A model generated the notes under the pieces. That model had not been told where the DNA came from, ran no database searches, and saw nothing but the letters and a program-made list of their open reading frames with translations. Positions 59,701-64,000 of a DNA stretch of 64,000 nucleotides are shown here, piece after piece. This stretch comes from Buxus sempervirens (lineage: Eukaryota; Streptophyta; Magnoliopsida; Buxales; Buxaceae). The first letter of the stretch is position 1. Every line of letters starts with the position of its first letter. A program made the translations under genes and the position numbers. The DNA is taken from NCBI GenBank assembly GCA_947561395.2, contig OX387183.1:16729402-16793401 (forward strand), in the 5' to 3' direction.

Positions 59701-60857
59701 TAACTGAAGATATGGTTTTTGATGTATTGGAGAGAGGAACAGGGTTCTTGTTGCCATCCCCAACTAGTTGGGATAAGGCATTTCGTTATATTGCAATTAA
59801 TTTGCTTTATACTTTTAATATGGATCATTGAAAGATAAAGTCTAGGTTATTAAGGCTGTATTTGTAGCATCTTATTAGTGCTCAAAAAGCATTCCTGACT
59901 CCAATGGTACTTCTCTTGCAATGCTGGATATTTATTGATGCCATAAAGTGCTTCAGACAGTTCATTTATACATGTGCCCTTCTATATGCTTTAAAAAAAA
60001 AACTTTTTTAAGTTAACCATCTTAGCTATTAATGACTTATTTCTAAGGACAAATTACCCTTTACACGTTTAAATATCATAACAAAATGCATCATTTTTGG
60101 GAAAATAGGAAAAAAGAAGGATCCTCCACAAACTAATGTTACTCCTATGAAAGAGTACTTGAAGTACTTCTCATGAAGCACTTCTTCACAAAGATGTATC
60201 AAATCAGCCTAAAATATAAGTCCAGTTTCTGAGAACTGCAGGACATGCAAAAGAAAAGGTCTCTTTTCACAATATTTTGTTCACAACATGTAGTACTTTT
60301 GTTAACCTGCTCTTAAATTGGTTATTGCTTCAGAAGATTATACGATTTGCCTAAACATATGATAATGAAATGGAAGGGAAAAGGCTTTACTTGCACGATA
60401 TGGATTCAGAGTCCTTAGTTGGATAGATTGGTATGACTTCAGATTGCAGAACATGTGAACCCCCGTAACAACACCAAAAGAAGCAATAGCTAGAGGTGTA
60501 GAGGAGCCAACGAAGTTAGCCAAAGCTATACCAAGCATAATTCCAATAGACTTGCTCACCATTCCCTGAGCTTCACCTTTTGCAATCACCTGTCAATTGG
60601 TTGATGATTAGAGAAAAGGATACCATTTTGACGAGAGTAAATCAAAAGAGACTTGGAAGAAGACCACCAAAGCATATAAACAATACAATGGGACCATCGG
60701 TGACAAGCACAAACCAATATTAGGATTAAGAGGCTTATGTCCTTTCTTTGAAGTATTCGTCCCAACAAATAATAAATGAGAAAAGGAACTCAATTTTTAC
60801 CTCCGCAAAATTCCTTTGAGTAGCAAAGCCAGCATAGAAACAACTCCTTGTGGCAGC
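39317..60857 (-). CDS. RUS1: ROOT UV-B SENSITIVE 1-like (DUF647) gene, C-terminal half
   Basis: Five minus-strand exons join in frame: 60,801-60,857 ([19 protein letters not shown]), 60,391-60,589 ([37 protein letters not shown]), 46,260-46,375 ([38 protein letters not shown]), 39,804-39,980 and 39,317-39,601. Phases fit (0, 1, 0, 0) and no stop interrupts. This is the plant DUF647/RUS family; [14 protein letters not shown] and [11 protein letters not shown] point to the RUS1 branch rather than RUS2 or RUS3 as I recall them. RUS1 acts in plastids in early-seedling UV-B sensing and vitamin-B6-linked photoprotection. The N-terminal half with transit peptide was not found and should lie beyond 64,000. 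The intron 46,376-60,390 is 14 kb and full of retroelements. Confidence 0.78.
41447..41995. mobile_element. hAT-type MITE, 549 bp, TSD CCCCCTAA
   Basis: Left end TAGGACTGGCAATGGGTC, right end GACCCATTGCCAGCCCTA, near-perfect inverted repeats. CCCCCTAA flanks both sides (41,439-41,446 and 41,996-42,003), an 8-bp hAT target duplication. The interior is built of GGATCCGAATTCGGAT-like motifs and has no ORF of note. Confidence 0.93.
43056..43135. repeat. Short near-perfect hairpin
   Basis: GCTGTTTTTTCACATTTTT with AAATGTGAAATGTCA pairs with TGACATTTCACATT and GAAAAATGTGAAACATACAG around a 7-base loop (CTTCAAC). Arms are about 35 bp. It could be a miniature foldback transposon or a precursor-like hairpin. 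Confidence 0.85.
43462..43846 (+). mobile_element. LTR remnant followed by a tRNA-Met-type primer-binding site
   Basis: TGTGGGACCCAAAG opens an AT-rich, non-coding ~370-bp stretch with a TATAAATAAGGGG promoter-like motif near 43,653. After it comes TGGTATCTGA at 43,837-43,846, close to the usual TGGTATCAGAGC primer-binding site of copia-type elements. The downstream retroelement body is missing. No TSD was established. Confidence 0.5.
45121..45529 (+). mobile_element. 5'-truncated LINE insertion, 409 bp, 15-bp TSD
   Basis: GATTTTGAACCATTT occurs at 45,106-45,120 and 45,530-45,544. The insert ends in an A-run and encodes the 3' end of a LINE ORF2 ([19 protein letters not shown], stop). Truncation, A-tail and TSD together show a target-primed insertion. 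Confidence 0.92.
47416..50147 (+). mobile_element. Solo LTR, 2,732 bp, TSD GGGAT
   Basis: Starts TGTCAGAACCCC and ends GTTCTCACA, a TG...CA pair with short inverted TGTcAGAAC/GTTCTCACA ends. GGGAT flanks at 47,411-47,415 and 50,148-50,152. No coding domain and no second LTR. The right part has GGTTGGGTGCCTAACACCTT and TGGTGGCGACTC motifs known from large plant gypsy LTRs. The ORF near 47,907 is not recognised as a gene. Confidence 0.82.
48700..49880. repeat. 257-bp higher-order tandem repeat inside the LTR
   Basis: ATTACCTTGTATAAAATTTA occurs with exactly 257-bp spacing (core at 49,101, 49,358, 49,615), and the variant ATTACCTTATATAAAATTTA at 48,960 and 49,217, again 257 bp. Each 257-bp unit therefore holds two diverged ~120-140-bp monomers. 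Outer copies are more degenerate. Confidence 0.93.
50490..54790 (+). pseudogene. L1-type LINE, degenerate
   Basis: In order: an ORF1-end-like stretch ([20 protein letters not shown], ~50,890); endonuclease start ([19 protein letters not shown], ~51,110; [10 protein letters not shown]; later GGDFNVFKF and [10 protein letters not shown], ~51,520-51,720); reverse transcriptase ([54 protein letters not shown], 52,850-53,150); and a zf-RVT region ([38 protein letters not shown], ~54,500-54,650). Many stops and frameshifts. The FADD box near 53,420 is out of frame. A hAT MITE is inserted in the endonuclease region. Dead. Confidence 0.85.
51784..52072. mobile_element. hAT-type MITE inserted in the LINE, 289 bp
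   Basis: Ends CATGGTTTACAATTTCGCC and GGGCGAAATATGAAATGTAA then ACCTTG are imperfect inverted repeats. Flanks CTTCTGAT (51,776-51,783) and CTTCTAAT (52,073-52,080) match at 7 of 8. LINE coding sequence resumes after it. Confidence 0.75.
54795..55954 (+). pseudogene. Second LINE 3' fragment with poly-A
   Basis: A 5'-truncated L1-type ORF2 end: [20 protein letters not shown], then a zf-RVT block ([32 protein letters not shown]), one frameshift near 55,450, then [20 protein letters not shown] to a stop at 55,766. A 3' UTR and an A-run end at 55,954. It differs in sequence from the upstream LINE's own zf-RVT region, so it is a separate insertion. TSD not found. Confidence 0.8.
56753..58595 (-). 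pseudogene. L1-type LINE fragment, opposite strand
   Basis: Minus strand, from 58,595: the RT palm with an intact box ([15 protein letters not shown]), thumb ([40 protein letters not shown]), [17 protein letters not shown], and the zf-RVT region ([38 protein letters not shown]). It ends in a 3' UTR and poly-A (poly-T on plus, 56,753-56,771). 5'-truncated and frameshifted in several places, but less decayed than the plus-strand LINE. Confidence 0.85.
58790..59810 (+). pseudogene. RTE-clade LINE relic
   Basis: Scattered matches to plant RTE reverse transcriptase as I recall it: [20 protein letters not shown] (~58,936-58,995; the catalytic FADD position reads FAYN), later [13 protein letters not shown] and an EDKM/RLRW-like region (~59,465-59,600). 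The 3' signature CCCCAACTAGTTGGGATAAGG lies at 59,757-59,777, typical of the 3' ends of these elements. Full of stops. Confidence 0.6.
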
Positions 60858-61699
60858 CTGAAAAAGTAATAATTTTCAAGCTTTAGGATATAAAATAACA
60901 ATGTAAGCTATAGAAGAATGATAGCAATGGATGGTTGATGACAGATTATGATTATCAGAAATCTATAATATGATTTGGTTTTTGAAGTAAAAAAACGCCA
61001 TCTAAAATTCCACTCACTCAACAGAGGAAATTGAGGTCAACCAACTTTTATAGATATCAAAGTGTGTGTATATAGCAACTTTTGTGAATATGAATGCATG
61101 TATGAATTTATGCAAGTTTGTTTGTGTGTGTGTGTGTGTGATATATATCTAACGATTTTCCTCATTATCAGCATAGAATTCTAACTTTTCCTTTATATTC
61201 CTAGTTAGTTTATATAACATAATCCACAGCTTGTCGCAGAGTCGAAGGTCAAAAACATATCAATATATTAAAATAAAAATAGAATATGTTGATTCAAATT
61301 GTAAACCATGATTTCAAATTACAAAAGAAAATTTCTTTAGACAAGTGGACAATATAATAACAAAAACCTTTCCTCAAATCATCTTCTATACCGCACCAAC
61401 TGCATCAAAGTCAAGAATCAGTATCAAAGTAACCATTGCTTTGGAAAGACATTACAAATTAAGATCCAATAATCACATTTTCCAATTAAGGTAGATATTT
61501 GCGAACCAATCCCTTTAGATGTCTAAATACAGGACCAAAAATGAGGTAGCATCCAATATTACAACATGCATATTGTGGCCAATGCATTCAAAAAAATTTC
61601 ATCTCTGCTTTGGATGCCACAACACGAAGCATATGGAAGCAGTTTCCACAAATATCATTATTTAATAAAAACATCAAATAATATGTGAAAGATAGCTCC

Positions 61700-63330
61700 A
61701 AATCCAAAATCTATATATATTAAGCGAATGGGGGGTGGCTGCTGACGTGTCACCCCCGCGTCGCTTCGGAGGCTCAGGACAGGCTCGCGTGGTTTGGCGT
61801 GCCCGAGCCTCACAAAAAAAAAAAGCCTTCATGCTTCAAGGCTGGCTGGCATGGCAGTTTCTGCCAGTTCGAAGGTGGTTCGGTACTGCTATCGCTGACC
61901 GTAATTTTTGGATTCCAACACGTGGAATCGGAGACAGTGAAGGGGGTTGCTTCCCCAGCAAGCTTTCAGCGAAAACCATTGTTTGTGTTCTGTTTCTCTC
62001 TGTCCGTCTGTCTCAAATTCAAGGAGTTGCTTCCCCAGCAAGCTTTCAGCGAAAACCATTGTTTGTGTTCTGTTTCTCTCTTTCTATCTCTGTCTCTTCT
62101 TCTTCATTTGCTCTGCTGGAGCTCTGTTGGCTGCATAGTGTAATTCATGAGAGATCCAACGCGTTTCAACACTGTTGGAAGGTTTTCCGATGCTGATAGA
62201 TTTGATAGACCTAACTTCTGTGAGGATGAAATCATCAAGCTCAGCTCGCCTTCTCCGCAGTTGTTAGATGTGAAGAACTAAGAGGAGACAAACGAATTTG
62301 TTTTGAAGCTTCTTGAGGCGAAGAACTCGGGAGCATAGTGCAGATGAAAGATAACCCACTCTCTCTCTTCTTGCGTTCAAGATTTTTTTTTTATATCTTT
62401 CTCATCCCAAAATCCTTACTGAAGATGATTGAACTTCTCTTCCGGCGTCGTCACTGGTGAAGATTCTTGGTGAAGGTTCTTGAGGTTCTGTTCCGGCGAG
62501 GTTTGAAGGTTTTGTTCTTTCATTCGGTTTTTTTTTTTAGTTTATTTAACAACAGATTTTACGCATGGCAGAACGATGGCGACATCAAGCTGAACTTTGC
62601 AACAATATTCAAAGAGGTTTTTTTACTGATTCAATGACTTGATGCATGGTTTTTTTAATGGTTTTTTTGCACCGAACGTGTCAGCAACACTGTTCTGCAT
62701 TAATGGGTTTTTTTAATTTATCCACGCTTTTTTTTAATTTTGTGGTCAAAAGTCGGTCGTTCAATGGTCCGTCCTTTCCTTTTTTTTTTTTTTGGTAGAA
62801 GTTCAATGGTCCGTCTGCGAGGGATTAAATGCATTTAATGTTTTCCAGCCGGATGTGGCATTATTAAAATAAAAATAAAAAAAAGGGCGGATGTGGCAGC
62901 AACTTTTTTTATGCTTTTTGACCCGGACGTGATTTTTTTAATGTTGATTTTTTTAATGCTTTCTTTTTATGAAATGCTCTTTTGAGCTGGACCTTTGTTT
63001 TTAATGTTTTTTCAATGGGTTCGTTTTCTTCTTTGTTTTTTTTGCTGTTGTCCCCATTTCAGCATTTGGCGGACGGCAAAGTATATATATATATATTTTT
63101 ATCCTCATTTCAGCATTTAATGCATTTAATGTTTTTTTTTTTTTGTTTTTTTTGTTTTCTCTTTTGCTGTTACCCGCATTTGTGCTTCATCTGCCGACCA
63201 GAAAATAGAATTCCTTACCAATGAAGTTTTTGCCTGTAGAAAGACGAGCACGTGGAGGACAAATTTTCAATTGTTTCAATGCCACGTGTTTTGTCAAATA
63301 CTGGAATTGATATGCCGACCGCTTTCTTGC
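61700..63330. other. Unassigned repeat-like region with 80-bp direct repeat
   Basis: It begins TCTATATATATTAAGCGAAT followed by a GC-rich block (61,730-61,880), then poly-T-rich sequence. TTGCTTCCCCAGCAAGCTTT occurs at 61,947 and 62,027 (period 80 bp; ~70 bp nearly identical). The start resembles plant Helitron 5' ends, but I could not find a matching hairpin plus CTRR end. ORFs on the plus strand at 61,735-62,196 look like repeat sequence. Confidence 0.35.
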
Positions 63331-64000
63331 CGATCAAGATGCACCGCCTTAGAATATCACCAATTATTTGTTAAGAAGGCAATTGTAAGAGCCGAATCAT
63401 GAACTTACTTCTCCACTGATCAGAAAAGAAGAAAGCTCCGATTTTTCTATTTTGCTCTGTTAAACTGAACTATTACAGTGGTTGATCTTAGAAGAAGGGT
63501 TTGTCTTCAATAGAAGCTGGACGTTCAAGTGATTTGTGGAATAATCAGAGAAGTAGAAAGGTCGGATTGATAAAGTCAGTTCCCTTTTGCTCTGTATTAG
63601 AGGTGCTAAAGCAGTCACTAAGCTTCTACTATTTGCTTATTTTCGGAAAGAGTATTAGAGCTGTTAAACTACTGCATCTGTAATTTGGAAATACGAATAT
63701 GTATCTTTGTTTTGTAATTGGAATAAATCGTTATTTCTCCAAAGAGTATTAGAGGTGGCAAGCTTCTCTTATATGGCTATTTTTCTATAATCTACCCATT
63801 TATTCGCAAAGTGCTGGATGGTTATTATTCTCATATTTGATTATTTTTCTATATGGAAAGGGAATTTATTGAAAAAGTAACTCGGTCTATTTAATATGGA
63901 GAAACTATCGCAGTATGTGACCTTCCCGCAATTATCCTTTTTAAAGACAATTGTTAACGTCACCAGCAGTGGACTTCTCCTATTTGTTGATTTCTCCTAC
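63330..64000. other. No gene recognised at right edge
   Basis: AT-rich with short degenerate repeats of AGAGTATTAGAG followed by TAAGCTTCT-like sequence (63,595-63,760). No RUS1-like upstream exon could be identified on the minus strand. Confidence 0.4.

Noticed and set aside
61380..61470. Further RUS1-like exon upstream of 60,857
   Set aside because: The minus-strand frame hits a stop after the candidate acceptor and shows no family match.

Overview
This is a window of nuclear DNA from a flowering plant, most likely a dicot. It has small exons with GT/AG introns, plant-specific genes (TITAN9, the plastid RUS family, F-box/DUF295) and a dense, layered load of plant transposons. There is no bacterial gene organisation. 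The species cannot be named from the sequence. Exon borders are my own reading of splice sites and reading frame, not transcript data.

Layout. 1-786 (minus): the first four coding exons of a TITAN9-like gene, running off the left edge. 2144-3252: a TIR element holding an arabinogalactan-peptide relic. 3485-4640: a dispersed repeat with a ~62-bp minisatellite. 4790-8694 (minus): an L10-interacting-MYB/Harbinger ORF1 fragment split by a 3,358-bp solo LTR (4855-8212). 8890-11265: a CACTA-type element carrying four exons of a flavin-containing monooxygenase. 13731-22600: two F-box segments, copies 1 and 2 of a three-copy duplication, broken by hAT and Harbinger elements, with a small two-exon gene (about 16,850-18,200) between them. 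26516-33406: a 6.9-kb PIF/Harbinger element with its MYB-like ORF, a DDE transposase with an internal deletion, and a captured ferredoxin-NADP reductase exon. 33410-34997: the third F-box copy, cut off at its 5' side. 34996-41731: a direct ~3.34-kb tandem duplication that doubles the last exons of a RUS1-like gene. 42000-60857: the rest of that minus-strand gene, whose exons at 46260-46375 and 60391-60589 are separated by a 14-kb intron full of LINEs, a solo LTR and MITEs. 60858-64000: no recognised gene; upstream RUS1 exons would be expected here or beyond the edge.

How it fits together. Only three loci look like host genes under constraint: TITAN9-like, the small gene at 17.8 kb, and RUS1-like. 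The F-box copies are decayed. The rest records transposition. Target-site duplications could be read for about ten insertions, and paralogous segments supply several empty sites. The most notable items are two gene-capturing DNA transposons (FMO in CACTA, FNR in Harbinger), the tandem duplication that gives RUS1 two terminal-exon cassettes and whose breakpoint lies inside a hAT MITE, a ~470-bp-arm foldback inside a hAT element, and a 257-bp higher-order repeat inside a solo LTR.
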